Shown: piece after piece, positions 46,580 to 55,693 of the stretch
How positions within the stretch are numbered: position 1 is the first letter of the stretch
Layout of the letters: every line of letters begins with the position of its first letter
Assembly: GCA_946628415.1 (NCBI GenBank)
Contig: CAMOWK010000008.1
Location: 43,757-107,756, forward strand
Direction: 5' to 3'
Length of the DNA: 64,000 nt
DNA from: an uncultured Lachnospiraceae bacterium
GTDB lineage: Bacteria > Bacillota > Clostridia > Lachnospirales > Lachnospiraceae
The notes under the pieces: generated by a model
What the model saw: only the letters and a program-made list of their open reading frames with translations
Told to the model about the DNA's origin: nothing
The model's database searches: none
Program-made: the position numbers and the translations under genes

Positions 46580-46651
46580 TAACAAAAAACAGACTAAGTT
46601 TCAACTATTTAATCAAGTTCGAGTGCTTCTATTTGAACCTAAGCAATTCAT
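46540..46651. repeat. imperfect direct repeat in the leader region before the DUF4417 gene
   Basis: Copies at 46540-46573 and 46616-46651 share AAGT(T)CGAGTG, TTCTA, and GAACCTAAGCA. The first copy also holds a small hairpin, CGAGT/ACTCG. The copies are 76 bases apart. With the 30-residue frame it fills the 308-base gap between ietS and the next gene. Confidence 0.6.
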
Positions 46652-46724
46652 ATTAAGCCTCGAACGGAACCTCTGGGGATAGTCTGCTCTTCTCCAGTTG
46701 TAACCTCAGAAAGGAGGTCTTAAT

Positions 46725-47393
46725 ATGAGTAGAATTAATAGTAAAAGATCTAATTGTAAAGATGTATTTAATGCTTTTTTGGTGTGTATGGCGAGCTTTG
46801 CTGGACTGTTTGAATTCCCAGTAATTGCACCAACATATCAGATACCTAATCGGCTGATTCCATTTTCTAAAGCTGTATCCTCCAAGGATTATAATTGCTG
46901 GATACACTTTTATGAGGATGATTATCTATTCGAACGTTTGTGGCGTAATCCCCAAAGATATCTAGAGCTGCTACGTAAGTTCAATGGTATTATATTACCG
47001 GATTTTAGTCTCTATCGGGACATGCCTTTAGTCATGCAGCTGTGGAATATATACAGAAGCAGAGCTATAGGTGCCTGGCTTCAAACGAATGGTATTATGG
47101 TAATTCCAAATATTCGTTATGGTGACAGACGTACATATAAATGCTGCTCAGACGGTATATCTAAGGGATGCGTAATAGCTATTGGTACACATGGTACAAT
47201 AAAGAACAGAATTGATAGAAAGATTTTTATAGATGGTCTAGACGTAGTTATCAACCATTTGAATCCGAAAGCCATAATTGTATATGGCGCTGCTCCGGAT
47301 TATATCTTTAAGAAGTATAGAGATTCTGGAATAGAGATATACAGCTTTATAAGTGATTATGGTGCCTCAATTAAGAAAAAGGAGGTATCATAA
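46725..47393 (+). CDS. DUF4417 family protein
   Basis: A 222-residue protein of the DUF4417 type, a domain found mainly on phages and mobile elements. Visible conserved parts are WIHFYEDDYLFERLWRNPQRY, ILPDFSLYRDMP, NRIDRKIFIDGLD and IVYGAAPDYIF. No catalytic function is established. AAAGGAGG precedes the ATG. Its stop overlaps the next start (TAATG), so it is translationally coupled to a toxin-like gene, which is unusual and suggests a joint role or co-transfer. Confidence 0.75.
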   Translation: MSRINSKRSNCKDVFNAFLVCMASFAGLFEFPVIAPTYQIPNRLIPFSKAVSSKDYNCWIHFYEDDYLFERLWRNPQRYLELLRKFNGIILPDFSLYRDMPLVMQLWNIYRSRAIGAWLQTNGIMVIPNIRYGDRRTYKCCSDGISKGCVIAIGTHGTIKNRIDRKIFIDGLDVVINHLNPKAIIVYGAAPDYIFKKYRDSGIEIYSFISDYGASIKKKEVS

Positions 47394-47866
47394 TGGGAAC
47401 TGGTTATCATGGGGGCTTTGGCAATACATTAGGCTCCCGAAAAATTGATGTTGTCAGTGCATCTTCAGCCTTTGTAGGTAAAGGTGAAGGGGAATCCTTA
47501 AAAAATGCTACAAAGTGGATAAAAGAAGAACCTGGTTTTACAGATGTAGCTATCCATGGTACTGCGGAAAAAGTTAAAATAATGCATAATGGGAATTGGG
47601 TACTTCTTGATCAAAGAAGGTTAGCAACATTATTAAAAAAGGATTCTGGTTATAAATCAGGTGCAATAAGACTGCTATCTTGTGGAACCGGCAAGCTTGA
47701 CGAGGGATTTGCTCAGAATCTGGCAAACAAGATGGGTGTTAAGGTTAAGGCACCAACAGATACTTTATGGATATATTCAAACGGTAAAATGGTTATTGGT
47801 CCAACAATGTATAAGAATACAGGAAAATGGAAGACATTTTATCCTAAGAAGAAAGGCAGGTCATAA
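47393..47866 (+). CDS. polymorphic-toxin-type C-terminal domain as a free-standing protein
   Basis: A 157-residue protein resembling the C-terminal tips of RHS/LXG-type polymorphic toxins: the junction-like GYHGGFGNTLGS, then IRLLSCGTG, FAQNLANKMGV and APTDTLWIY. There is no secretion or repeat domain, so it is an orphan module. The pairing of H55-G56 (VAIHGT) with S96-C97 (LLSCGTG) resembles the His/Cys dyad of caspase-like (clan CD) or DUF4347 folds; that is my inference. The next gene, two bases downstream, looks like its immunity partner. Confidence 0.65.
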   Translation: MGTGYHGGFGNTLGSRKIDVVSASSAFVGKGEGESLKNATKWIKEEPGFTDVAIHGTAEKVKIMHNGNWVLLDQRRLATLLKKDSGYKSGAIRLLSCGTGKLDEGFAQNLANKMGVKVKAPTDTLWIYSNGKMVIGPTMYKNTGKWKTFYPKKKGRS

Positions 47867-47868
47867 GT

Positions 47869-48261
47869 ATGGATTTAATTAGAAAAGGCTATTTTAAGGA
47901 AATGCCTCATGGTTTAGATTCTGATCCTAGTATTAAGGATTATATTAATTATTCTTATGATAAAGATTACAAGGATAATATATGTAATTATCTGGAAACT
48001 GGTATTCCTGTTGCAATATGTGCAGGAACAGTTGAGGATGTAATTGATCCTTCATCAGGTAATGCGGGTGTGCCATCGTCATATACTGATGGTACATGGA
48101 TATGGCCGGGAGATCTCGTATATTATGTAAGAAAATATAATCTGAAATTAGATGAAGAATTTACTGATACCATGAGTAATAATGAGTGGACTATTCCTAT
48201 CAAGGAAGAGGATGTTGATTTAGATAATCTCTCTGTTGATGGGGAAAAGTTGTTTGATTAA
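47869..48261 (+). CDS. putative immunity protein for the adjacent toxin domain
   Basis: A 130-residue acidic cytosolic protein starting two bases after the toxin-like gene. The segment GTWIWPGDLVYYVRKYNLKL is of the kind seen in proteins encoded directly after this sort of toxin domain. Small size, acidity and position fit an immunity role; the family assignment is not firm. A hairpin terminator follows. Confidence 0.6.
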   Translation: MDLIRKGYFKEMPHGLDSDPSIKDYINYSYDKDYKDNICNYLETGIPVAICAGTVEDVIDPSSGNAGVPSSYTDGTWIWPGDLVYYVRKYNLKLDEEFTDTMSNNEWTIPIKEEDVDLDNLSVDGEKLFD

Positions 48262-48272
48262 GTGATATAATA

Positions 48273-48306
48273 TAAAGGGCATTCGTGATTTTAAGAATGC
48301 CCTTTA
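48273..48306 (+). terminator. hairpin after the immunity gene
   Basis: TAAAGGGCATTC pairs with GAATGCCCTTTA (12 bp, 10-base loop). There is no strong T-run. Confidence 0.7.
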
Positions 48307-48336
48307 TGAGGTTATATTTGATCAGGAGGACGGATA

Positions 48337-50439
48337 ATGGCTGTTTTACAGGATTTGATAGGACAGATTGAAGATGTGGCTCTGCGTGAGCGTATTCTAT
48401 CTGAAGCTAATAAGCTACTTAAGCAAAAGAAATTTGGACTAGTATTTGAAGAACATCTGCCGGAATGTACACCGCTTTATGATATTCCTATCCGTGTTGG
48501 ACAGACAGTTGCAGCCAAGACAGGTTATGTCAGCGATATATATGAGGTTCTAAAGATAGAGGGGGATGATGTACTTTGTGACCGCAAGGAAACACATGAC
48601 GAAACAATTTTCAAGATGGACGAGCTTGTTGCGGTAGCTGAATTTGGCGAGCCGATATATCCATACCTGAAGCCGATGGGAGAAGTGTGTAATGCTCCCG
48701 ACAGCGACCTCTGGCATACACTGATTGAAGCAGATAATTATCATGCACTTCAGCTTCTGGAGTATCTTTATGCCGGAAAGGTGGACTGTATCTATATCGA
48801 TCCACCGTACAATACCGGAGCGAGGGACTGGAAGTATAACAACGATTATGTTGATGGTAGCGACACCTATCGTCATAGCAAGTGGCTGTCCATGATGGAA
48901 AAGAGACTGAAAATTGCGAAAAAATTATTGAATCCACAAGACTCAGTTCTTATTGTTACGATTGATGAAAAAGAGTACCTGCATCTTGGGTGTTTGTTGG
49001 AGGAATTATTTCCAGAAGCAAGTATACAGATGATTACGGATGTTATAAATGCGAAAGGTGTGGCAAGAATAAATCAGTTTTCACGGGTTGAAGAGTATAT
49101 TTATTTCGTTCAGATGGGAAACGCAAAACCTGCTCTCGTAAATGATAGTATGCTTGATTTTGAAATGACGGGAAATTACAAACAAAGTGCAGGTGATTCT
49201 ATACCTTGGGCTCGAATGCTACGAAGAGGTAGCAATTCTCATAGGGAACATTCGGAAAATTGTTTTTATCCGATTTTTGTAAATGAAGATAAAGAAATAA
49301 TTGAATCAGTAGGCTACCCTCCGGGAAAAGGAAATAGTCGTGAAGTAATAGAAGTTCCTAATGGATGCGTTGCCGTTTGGCCAATGCACGCAGATGGAAT
49401 AGAAGGTTGCTGGCAATTGAGCAGACCAAAATTTGTTCAGGCGTTGCAAGATGGAACAGCAAAACTTGGAAGAAAAAATAAACTGGGACAATGGTCTATA
49501 AATTATTTAAACCAGGGTCTTATTAAAGAAATTGAGGATGGTAGTGTCACAATTACAGGAAAAGATGAAAAGGGAGCTGTACTACTTGAAAGAAAAACAG
49601 ATAAACTAAATTCAGCTAAATCGGTATGGAATAGAAAATCACATGATGCAAGTTTATATGGATCAGTATTACTGTCTTCCATCATTGGTAAGAGATTTTC
49701 TTATCCGAAATCAATTTATTCGGAATGCGATCCGATTAAGTTTTTTGTTGCAAATAAGCCAGATGCTGTAATCGTTGATTTTTTTGCTGGTTCGGGTACG
49801 ACGCTTCATGCAGTAAACCTGCTTAATGCTGAAGATGGCGGACATCGCCGATGTATTATGGTTACGAATAACGAAGTATCAGATAATGAAGCTAAATTGT
49901 TACAGAAACAGGGCTTTAAACCTGGTGATGAGGAATGGGAGAAGCTTGGCATTGCCCGTTATGTTACATGGCCTCGCACGGTATGCAGTATTGAAGGGCA
50001 TGATGTGAATGGAAAGCCACTTAAAGGAAATTATTTCGGTAGCGATATTCCGATGTCGGAAGGACTTAAGGCGAATGCTATCTATTTCAAACTTGGATTT
50101 CTTGATAAGACAATGGTTGCCCTTGGTGCACAGTTTAAGGAACTGCTCTCCGTTCTTTGGATGAAGTCAGGCTGTATCGGTAAATGTCCGATGTTGAAAT
50201 CAGATAACTTGCCGGATATGGTTATATACCCGGAGAATAAATTTGCTGTGCTTATTAATGAAATGTCCTATGCTGCTTTCGAGAAGGAGCTTAGCATACA
50301 TCCGGAGATAAATACAGTCTTTATAATCACAGATTCTGTGGGTGCATATAGAGAGATGGTGAGGGACATGGAGGATAAGACCACCTACCAGCTTTACAGA
50401 GATTATCTGGATAATTTCAGGATTAATACAGGGAGGTAA
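48337..50439 (+). CDS. mod: type III restriction-modification methyltransferase (Mod)
   Basis: A 700-residue beta-class adenine-N6 methyltransferase. The catalytic motif IV is DPPYNTG (from D155) and the SAM-binding motif I is DFFAGSGTT (from D481), the beta order. The long region between them holds the target-recognition domain (about 240-430). It both protects host DNA and gives specificity to the restriction subunit encoded next. AGGAGG precedes the ATG; res starts four bases after the stop. Base composition here is less AT-rich than the neighbouring genes, suggesting separate origin. Confidence 0.92.
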   Translation: MAVLQDLIGQIEDVALRERILSEANKLLKQKKFGLVFEEHLPECTPLYDIPIRVGQTVAAKTGYVSDIYEVLKIEGDDVLCDRKETHDETIFKMDELVAVAEFGEPIYPYLKPMGEVCNAPDSDLWHTLIEADNYHALQLLEYLYAGKVDCIYIDPPYNTGARDWKYNNDYVDGSDTYRHSKWLSMMEKRLKIAKKLLNPQDSVLIVTIDEKEYLHLGCLLEELFPEASIQMITDVINAKGVARINQFSRVEEYIYFVQMGNAKPALVNDSMLDFEMTGNYKQSAGDSIPWARMLRRGSNSHREHSENCFYPIFVNEDKEIIESVGYPPGKGNSREVIEVPNGCVAVWPMHADGIEGCWQLSRPKFVQALQDGTAKLGRKNKLGQWSINYLNQGLIKEIEDGSVTITGKDEKGAVLLERKTDKLNSAKSVWNRKSHDASLYGSVLLSSIIGKRFSYPKSIYSECDPIKFFVANKPDAVIVDFFAGSGTTLHAVNLLNAEDGGHRRCIMVTNNEVSDNEAKLLQKQGFKPGDEEWEKLGIARYVTWPRTVCSIEGHDVNGKPLKGNYFGSDIPMSEGLKANAIYFKLGFLDKTMVALGAQFKELLSVLWMKSGCIGKCPMLKSDNLPDMVIYPENKFAVLINEMSYAAFEKELSIHPEINTVFIITDSVGAYREMVRDMEDKTTYQLYRDYLDNFRINTGR

Positions 50440-50442
50440 CAC

Positions 50443-53355
50443 ATGAAGGTTAATTTATTCCCTTTTCAGAAAAAAGCTCTGAGCGAACTACGGATGTTCA
50501 CGGCAGAGTCATTGGGAGGCTACAAGCGGACACATGTGCCGCAGGTGGTTTCTTTTACTGCTCCTACCGGAGCGGGCAAGACAATCATTATGTCTTCCCT
50601 GATCGAGGATATCATGTTTGGTGATGATAAATATCCGGATCAGCCGAATGCTGTATTCGTTTGGCTTTCCGATTCCCCCCAGCTGAATGAGCAGAGCAAG
50701 TTGAAAATCGATACAAAGTCAGATCGAATCCGCGTATCACAGACGGTTACCGTTACGGAGGATTCCTTTGATCAGGAGATGTTTGATGACGGAAATATCT
50801 ATTTTCTGAACACTCAGAAGCTATCGAAAACATCTAACCTCACTAAATCGGGAGATAGGAATTATACCATTTGGGAGACACTTGCAAATACCGCAAGGGA
50901 AAAGAGCGACCGATTCTATGTCATCATAGATGAGGCACATCGCGGAATGCAGGGAACGGCAGCAGGAAAACAGACCACCATTATGCAGAAGTTCATCAAA
51001 GGCAGCGAAGAAGATAAGTTGCCTCCGATGCCGGTGGTGATTGGTATGTCTGCTACCACGGAACGTTTCAACAAGCTGGTTGAGGGAGCGTCATCTTCAA
51101 CAATGCACAAGGTACAAGTCACGCCGGATGAAGTACGATCTTCAGGTCTTTTAAAAGACAGGATTGTTATCATTTATCCGGAAGAGAGCAATATCAATAA
51201 GGACATGGCTGTCCTTCAGGCTGCGGCTGACGATTGGAAGGAGAAATGGGATCACTGGTCACAATATTGTTATGAACAACATACGGCTTATGTGAATCCG
51301 GTATTTGTGATTCAGGTTCTGAATGGAAACAATGACACGGTTTCTGAAACAGATCTCGATGATTGCTTGCAGAAAATTGAGGAACGTATTGGCTTCCACT
51401 TTGAGAAGGGACAGGTGGTACATGTTTTTGGCGATAAGAATACCTCCATCACAATTAATGGGTTAGAAGTTAGATATGAGGAACCGTCCCGCATAGCGGA
51501 TGATAAGAATATCAAGGTAGTTTTCTTTAAGGAAAGCCTGTCCACGGGCTGGGACTGCCCTCGTGCAGAAACTATGATGAGCTTCCGCAGGGCAACAGAT
51601 GCCACTTACATTGCACAACTTCTCGGTCGTATGGTGCGGACTCCCCTGCAATCGCACATTCAGGTAGATGATGTCTTAAATGATGTACATCTCTATCTGC
51701 CGCATTTTGATGAGGCTACCGTAGGAAAGGTGGTCGAGGCTCTCCAAAGTGAGGAAGGCGGAGAAATTCCGACCGATGTTCATGGCGAGCTGTTGGGCAG
51801 AAAACAGTATGACACTTTGACGGTAAAGCGTCAGACACAGCACCTCGCAGCTTATGCCAGAATACTTAAGCAGACTCCTGGACAGATTTCCTTAGGAGAG
51901 AATGGACTTAATGTTCCTGAACCTGTAGAATCGGGAATACCTTCTGATACAAATGAGACTAAGTATACACCAAGAGCTTGCATCGAAACTATAGAAAATA
52001 CAAATACGGCCATGGAACAACCTGTATTTCAGCCACAGAACATCGCTGATACTGTTACATCAGATGTTGCATCGACACTGGGCGAAGAACAGGCTATGCC
52101 AGAAGTTAGTATGGAACAGAATACGCATCAGACAGAAAAAGTCACATCTGCTCAGACTATTTTAGAGCCAGAACAGATTCCGGAGGATATGTTTGACCGT
52201 GAGGCTGTAATGAAATTCATCAACGATGCCGGTCTTCTGACTTATGATGTGCGTAAGGTTGTTATCAGCAATTACCTAACATCAATGTTCAAGATGGTGC
52301 GTTTGCTTAATATGTCTAATCTCTATTCTGCCGCAGTCAGCGATGTGAATGATGATATTGTAAAGATGATTGAAGACTACGTGGCCGGACTTAAAGCAGA
52401 TGGGAAATATAATGACCTTGTAACTCAGGTAAAGCAGTTCAAGCTTTCTACACAGACCTTCGATGTGTTTGGGGAAAAGGCTTCAGGATATTATCAGACT
52501 GACATTTTCAGTACTACTGATACGGATATCGATAGGCAGTTTAGACTTGCGGATGTGAAGCTGGGCAATGAAGGAATAGGCAATGAATATGGACGGAGAC
52601 ATTATAATTCCATGACTCCGTTGGAATTTAAGCTGGATGTTATCCTCTTTGCGGCAGATGACAGATGTCTTTCTAAGCTGCATCAGTATGCTGAGCAGAA
52701 GTTCCATTATTTGAATGATAATTACAGACGTTACATTGCCACTATTGAATCTGACAGGATTCGTAGACAGTACGATTCTATCGTTTCAGATGGTGATATT
52801 GTCAGTAAGCATAATTTCCGCCTTCCAGAGACTATTCAGGTACCGCATGATGCCGATGGCAAGGAATATCGAGACCATCTTTTCGTTAGTGAAGAGACCG
52901 GCACAGCAAAGCTGAAGCTAAATACCTGGGAAGCTGGGGTTATTGAGGAAGAAGAAAAGCGGGATGACTTTGTCTGCTGGATTAGAAATCCATCTAGAGG
53001 CTCATGGGCTCTCTGCATTCCGTATGAAAATGATAATGAAATAAAACCTACATATCCTGATTTCCTTATTGTTCGTAAAGATGCCATACTTGGATATGTC
53101 ATAGATATTCTTGAACCACATAATCCTGATTTTGACGATAATCTTGGTAAGGCAAAGGGTTTTGCGGAGTATGCAAGACAGAATACTGGTATTGGAAGGA
53201 TTCAGTTAATCCGTAAGGAGAAAGACCATATTACCGGCAAGGATAAGTTCAGAAGATTGGATATGTCTAAAGGTTCTATTAGAAATAAAGTCCTGAAATG
53301 CATAACGAATGATCAATTAAAGATTGTTTTTGATGAAGATGGCTTTTATATGTAA
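50443..53355 (+). CDS. res: type III restriction enzyme helicase/nuclease subunit (Res)
   Basis: A 970-residue SF2 helicase-like restriction subunit. Walker A is APTGAGKT (40-47), motif II DEAH (163-166), motif III GMSATTE, motif VI AQLLGRMVRTP. A variable linker (about 485-580, rich in E/T/Q) separates the motor from the C-terminal part. Near the end, PDFLIVRK followed by YVIDILEPHN fits a PD-(D/E)xK nuclease core. It forms a complex with Mod and cuts after ATP-driven contact between two sites. The gene is full length with no frameshift seen. Confidence 0.9.
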   Translation: MKVNLFPFQKKALSELRMFTAESLGGYKRTHVPQVVSFTAPTGAGKTIIMSSLIEDIMFGDDKYPDQPNAVFVWLSDSPQLNEQSKLKIDTKSDRIRVSQTVTVTEDSFDQEMFDDGNIYFLNTQKLSKTSNLTKSGDRNYTIWETLANTAREKSDRFYVIIDEAHRGMQGTAAGKQTTIMQKFIKGSEEDKLPPMPVVIGMSATTERFNKLVEGASSSTMHKVQVTPDEVRSSGLLKDRIVIIYPEESNINKDMAVLQAAADDWKEKWDHWSQYCYEQHTAYVNPVFVIQVLNGNNDTVSETDLDDCLQKIEERIGFHFEKGQVVHVFGDKNTSITINGLEVRYEEPSRIADDKNIKVVFFKESLSTGWDCPRAETMMSFRRATDATYIAQLLGRMVRTPLQSHIQVDDVLNDVHLYLPHFDEATVGKVVEALQSEEGGEIPTDVHGELLGRKQYDTLTVKRQTQHLAAYARILKQTPGQISLGENGLNVPEPVESGIPSDTNETKYTPRACIETIENTNTAMEQPVFQPQNIADTVTSDVASTLGEEQAMPEVSMEQNTHQTEKVTSAQTILEPEQIPEDMFDREAVMKFINDAGLLTYDVRKVVISNYLTSMFKMVRLLNMSNLYSAAVSDVNDDIVKMIEDYVAGLKADGKYNDLVTQVKQFKLSTQTFDVFGEKASGYYQTDIFSTTDTDIDRQFRLADVKLGNEGIGNEYGRRHYNSMTPLEFKLDVILFAADDRCLSKLHQYAEQKFHYLNDNYRRYIATIESDRIRRQYDSIVSDGDIVSKHNFRLPETIQVPHDADGKEYRDHLFVSEETGTAKLKLNTWEAGVIEEEEKRDDFVCWIRNPSRGSWALCIPYENDNEIKPTYPDFLIVRKDAILGYVIDILEPHNPDFDDNLGKAKGFAEYARQNTGIGRIQLIRKEKDHITGKDKFRRLDMSKGSIRNKVLKCITNDQLKIVFDEDGFYM

Positions 53356-53389
53356 AGATATGTTTGGCTGATATATTCATAACATGAAC

Positions 53390-53421
53390 TTGCCCATCTG
53401 AATTAATTTTCAGATGGGCAA
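53390..53421. terminator. bidirectional terminator between res and the relaxase gene
   Basis: A 13-bp perfect stem, TTGCCCATCTGAA with its complement, and a TTAATT loop, between two convergent genes. Confidence 0.85.
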
Positions 53422-53426
53422 TATAC

Positions 53427-54887
53427 TTATCTGGCACCACGATCTATATTTCGACCAAGGTATATATCAATTTCTTTCTTATATGAGTGAAGCTCTCTGA
53501 TAATCTGTTTATTTTCCTTGATCTGTTCCTTTGCATGAGATACATTTTCCTCTATATCGGATAGTCTTTCGCTGAGGAACGAAATATATTTATCAGAATT
53601 TTTCAAAAATGAGTTTTTATCCATAGCAGTTCGTGACAAAAATTCATCTGCTTCAAAAAAAGCACTGAGTTCTGAAGAATGATTTTGATAGAAGACTTCT
53701 TTATCCGTGGCTTCGCCATAATTACAGGCAAGGCTATAAGATGAGGCATAGATTTTGCAATACTGAATAATTTTGGTGAAGTTATTAATCGATTTATTAG
53801 TATCTCTTATATCTGCCTCGAGTCGGTTGTTCTCAGCTTCGAGAGTTCGTATCTTTGCTTTAACATCAGTATAGCTTATATTATAGTTATCTCGGAGTTC
53901 TTCTATGATCTGCTGCATACGCATAGCGTTTTGCTTGTTTTTCCATTTGGTAAGTCCTATGGTGTCACTGGATATGGTGTTATTGGAAGTATCAATCATA
54001 GAAGATATCTTTAAGGTACTTTTATCAATGGCTTTTTCGGCAAGAGTCATATTAGCATTCTTTGTTTCGCGTTCAGCTCTTAATCGATTGCGTTTTTCTA
54101 TGAATTCTAATCTTCGCCTGATTCTTCTTTCAATTACCTGATCTGAATATCCAGCACCGAGATTGTATCCACGATTCCATCTGTCTTTTTCTGTAGCGTC
54201 TGGCAGACGATACTTTGCTACTTTTCCATATTTAGATGTATTGACAAATTCAACTCCTGCGCCTGCATTTCTCATCTGTTCTATGAAATCATCAAAGTTG
54301 GAAGAGGTTTTTATCTTAGAATCAATTAGTTTTCTTAGCTGAGTTTTCTTTGAACCATTAGGGTTATTCAGATCCTCGTACCATTCTCTGTAGTTCTTTC
54401 CTTTTTCTTTTGGCTTTTTGATAACATTTAATCCATGTTCCAGGCATAAATCATCGCTACACCGCTGAAGCTTATGAAGAAGAGCAAGATTGTCATTTAT
54501 CTTTTTTCCAGTCATGGTTCTTTCAGCTGCGCAGACCAATATATGATTATGTGTATGGTCGTGATCTATGTGAGTGGCGCAGACAAATGAATATTTGTTA
54601 TTAAATAGTCGGTTCATTAGTTCAGCGCCAATCTGGTTTGCGGTTTCAGGAGTTATATCATCGTCCTTGGAAAATGACTGAATGATATGATAGGCCTTGA
54701 TAGAATCATCATTGTTAGTAAAATGCGGATTCATTCGATTTGCCTGGTCAAATATATAAGAAACAGTGTTATTGCTGCATCCATCATAGGTAACATATGT
54801 TTGATTGGATGTTTTATTTTTATCTGTAATGTAATCAAGACAGGAACCTACACTTCCTTTAATCTTAATGATTTTAGTTATTGCCAT
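53427..54887 (-). CDS. mobA: MobP-type relaxase (mobilization nuclease)
   Basis: A 486-residue relaxase that would nick the element's oriT and lead the strand into a recipient using a helper conjugation apparatus. The histidine metal motif is HIDHDHTHNH (H106, H109, H111, H113, H115); the likely nicking tyrosine is Y19 (CLDYI). The C-terminal part (about 320-480) is coiled coil. Its start overlaps the mobC end by 14 bases. No coupling protein or mating-channel genes are present in the element, so it is mobilizable rather than self-transmissible. Confidence 0.9.
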   Translation of the reverse strand: MAITKIIKIKGSVGSCLDYITDKNKTSNQTYVTYDGCSNNTVSYIFDQANRMNPHFTNNDDSIKAYHIIQSFSKDDDITPETANQIGAELMNRLFNNKYSFVCATHIDHDHTHNHILVCAAERTMTGKKINDNLALLHKLQRCSDDLCLEHGLNVIKKPKEKGKNYREWYEDLNNPNGSKKTQLRKLIDSKIKTSSNFDDFIEQMRNAGAGVEFVNTSKYGKVAKYRLPDATEKDRWNRGYNLGAGYSDQVIERRIRRRLEFIEKRNRLRAERETKNANMTLAEKAIDKSTLKISSMIDTSNNTISSDTIGLTKWKNKQNAMRMQQIIEELRDNYNISYTDVKAKIRTLEAENNRLEADIRDTNKSINNFTKIIQYCKIYASSYSLACNYGEATDKEVFYQNHSSELSAFFEADEFLSRTAMDKNSFLKNSDKYISFLSERLSDIEENVSHAKEQIKENKQIIRELHSYKKEIDIYLGRNIDRGAR

Positions 54888-55344
54888 TTGCAGGATCCTC
54901 CATTGTTTCAGTCGCAGGAGTATGATTATAACTTACATTATTGTTTTCGTTGTATTCATCTGGAAGAATGTTTTCTCTGATATAATTATCTCTTCCATCA
55001 AGGATGCTGTACTTTATGAATTCACCACGATACTTAAAAAGAGCATTCACACGGTTGTTCACCTTTAGCAATTCATCGTTTATCGTTTCCATCTGTTTTG
55101 CTGTCAAAGAACCGGATTCATTTGCTACTTTTGCAATTTGATTGATGTTATTACCGATGCGGGCTATCTGAGTAGCTATTTCCAGATCTGCAGAGTAATT
55201 TATTTTTATACAGAAGCTATCGCGAATAAATGATCGTATAATCTGAGTATATGAATAAGTTTCAAAGAATTTTTTATATTTGTTAAGTATCCGAAGTTCG
55301 TCATTGTCAATACGGATGTGTAGTTCATTATATTTATTTTTCAT
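54874..55344 (-). CDS. mobC: mobilization accessory protein MobC
   Basis: A 156-residue relaxosome protein. The N-terminal ribbon-helix-helix-like part (LHIRIDNDELRILNKY) should bind oriT. The MobC signature region is IARIGNNINQIAKVANESG. The ATG at 55344 follows GGAAGGTAA. The relaxase gene overlaps its 3' end. Confidence 0.88.
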   Translation of the reverse strand: MKNKYNELHIRIDNDELRILNKYKKFFETYSYTQIIRSFIRDSFCIKINYSADLEIATQIARIGNNINQIAKVANESGSLTAKQMETINDELLKVNNRVNALFKYRGEFIKYSILDGRDNYIRENILPDEYNENNNVSYNHTPATETMEDPANGNN

Positions 55345-55580
55345 TTTACAATTACCTTCCTTTATAATATTGTGGGGTTTGGGGCTCGGCACCAAGGTTC
55401 ATTTTCGATAATTTGGATTTTTGTCAGAAATACAAATTTTGAAAATGGGGACGGAATGGGATGTTCCGCCAATGCTTGCGATTTTTTGCCAGAACCCCTT
55501 CGGGAGTTAAGCAAATTTTTAAATAAAAAACTGCTACCACCAATGGGACGCAATACGCCCTTCTGATAGTAGCAGTTGAA
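55345..55580. other. probable oriT region with two hairpins
   Basis: The gap upstream of mobC holds AACCCCTTCGGGAGTT (55494-55509, a compact hairpin) flanked by GCCAG and AAGCA. It also has a long stem-loop at 55526-55577 with arms AACTGCTAC/GTAGCAGTT enclosing GGGACGCAATACGCCC, also self-complementary in part. Read on the minus strand the second hairpin is followed by TTTTTT and could end transcription. oriT sites of MobP elements usually lie directly upstream of mobC; the nick site is not identified. Confidence 0.5.
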
Positions 55581-55620
55581 TTTGAGATTTATGGCTTGAT
55601 TATACATCGTAATTGTGTTC

Positions 55621-55668
55621 TTGACAAACGGATATTATATATTATAATAAAAGTAACCTTGATGGTTA
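55621..55668 (+). promoter_or_regulatory. promoter and operator of the abiE operon
   Basis: TTGACA at 55621-55626, 16 bases, TATAAT at 55643-55648, then the inverted repeat TAACC/GGTTA (55654-55668). AbiEi antitoxins repress their own operon by binding inverted repeats in the promoter, which fits. Confidence 0.7.
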
Positions 55669-55693
55669 TATTTATTATAGGGAGGTGAGAGGA

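Noticed and set aside
55372..55566. Small plus-strand frame upstream of abiE
   Set aside because: Runs through the oriT-like hairpins, low-quality start, no family; treated as non-coding.
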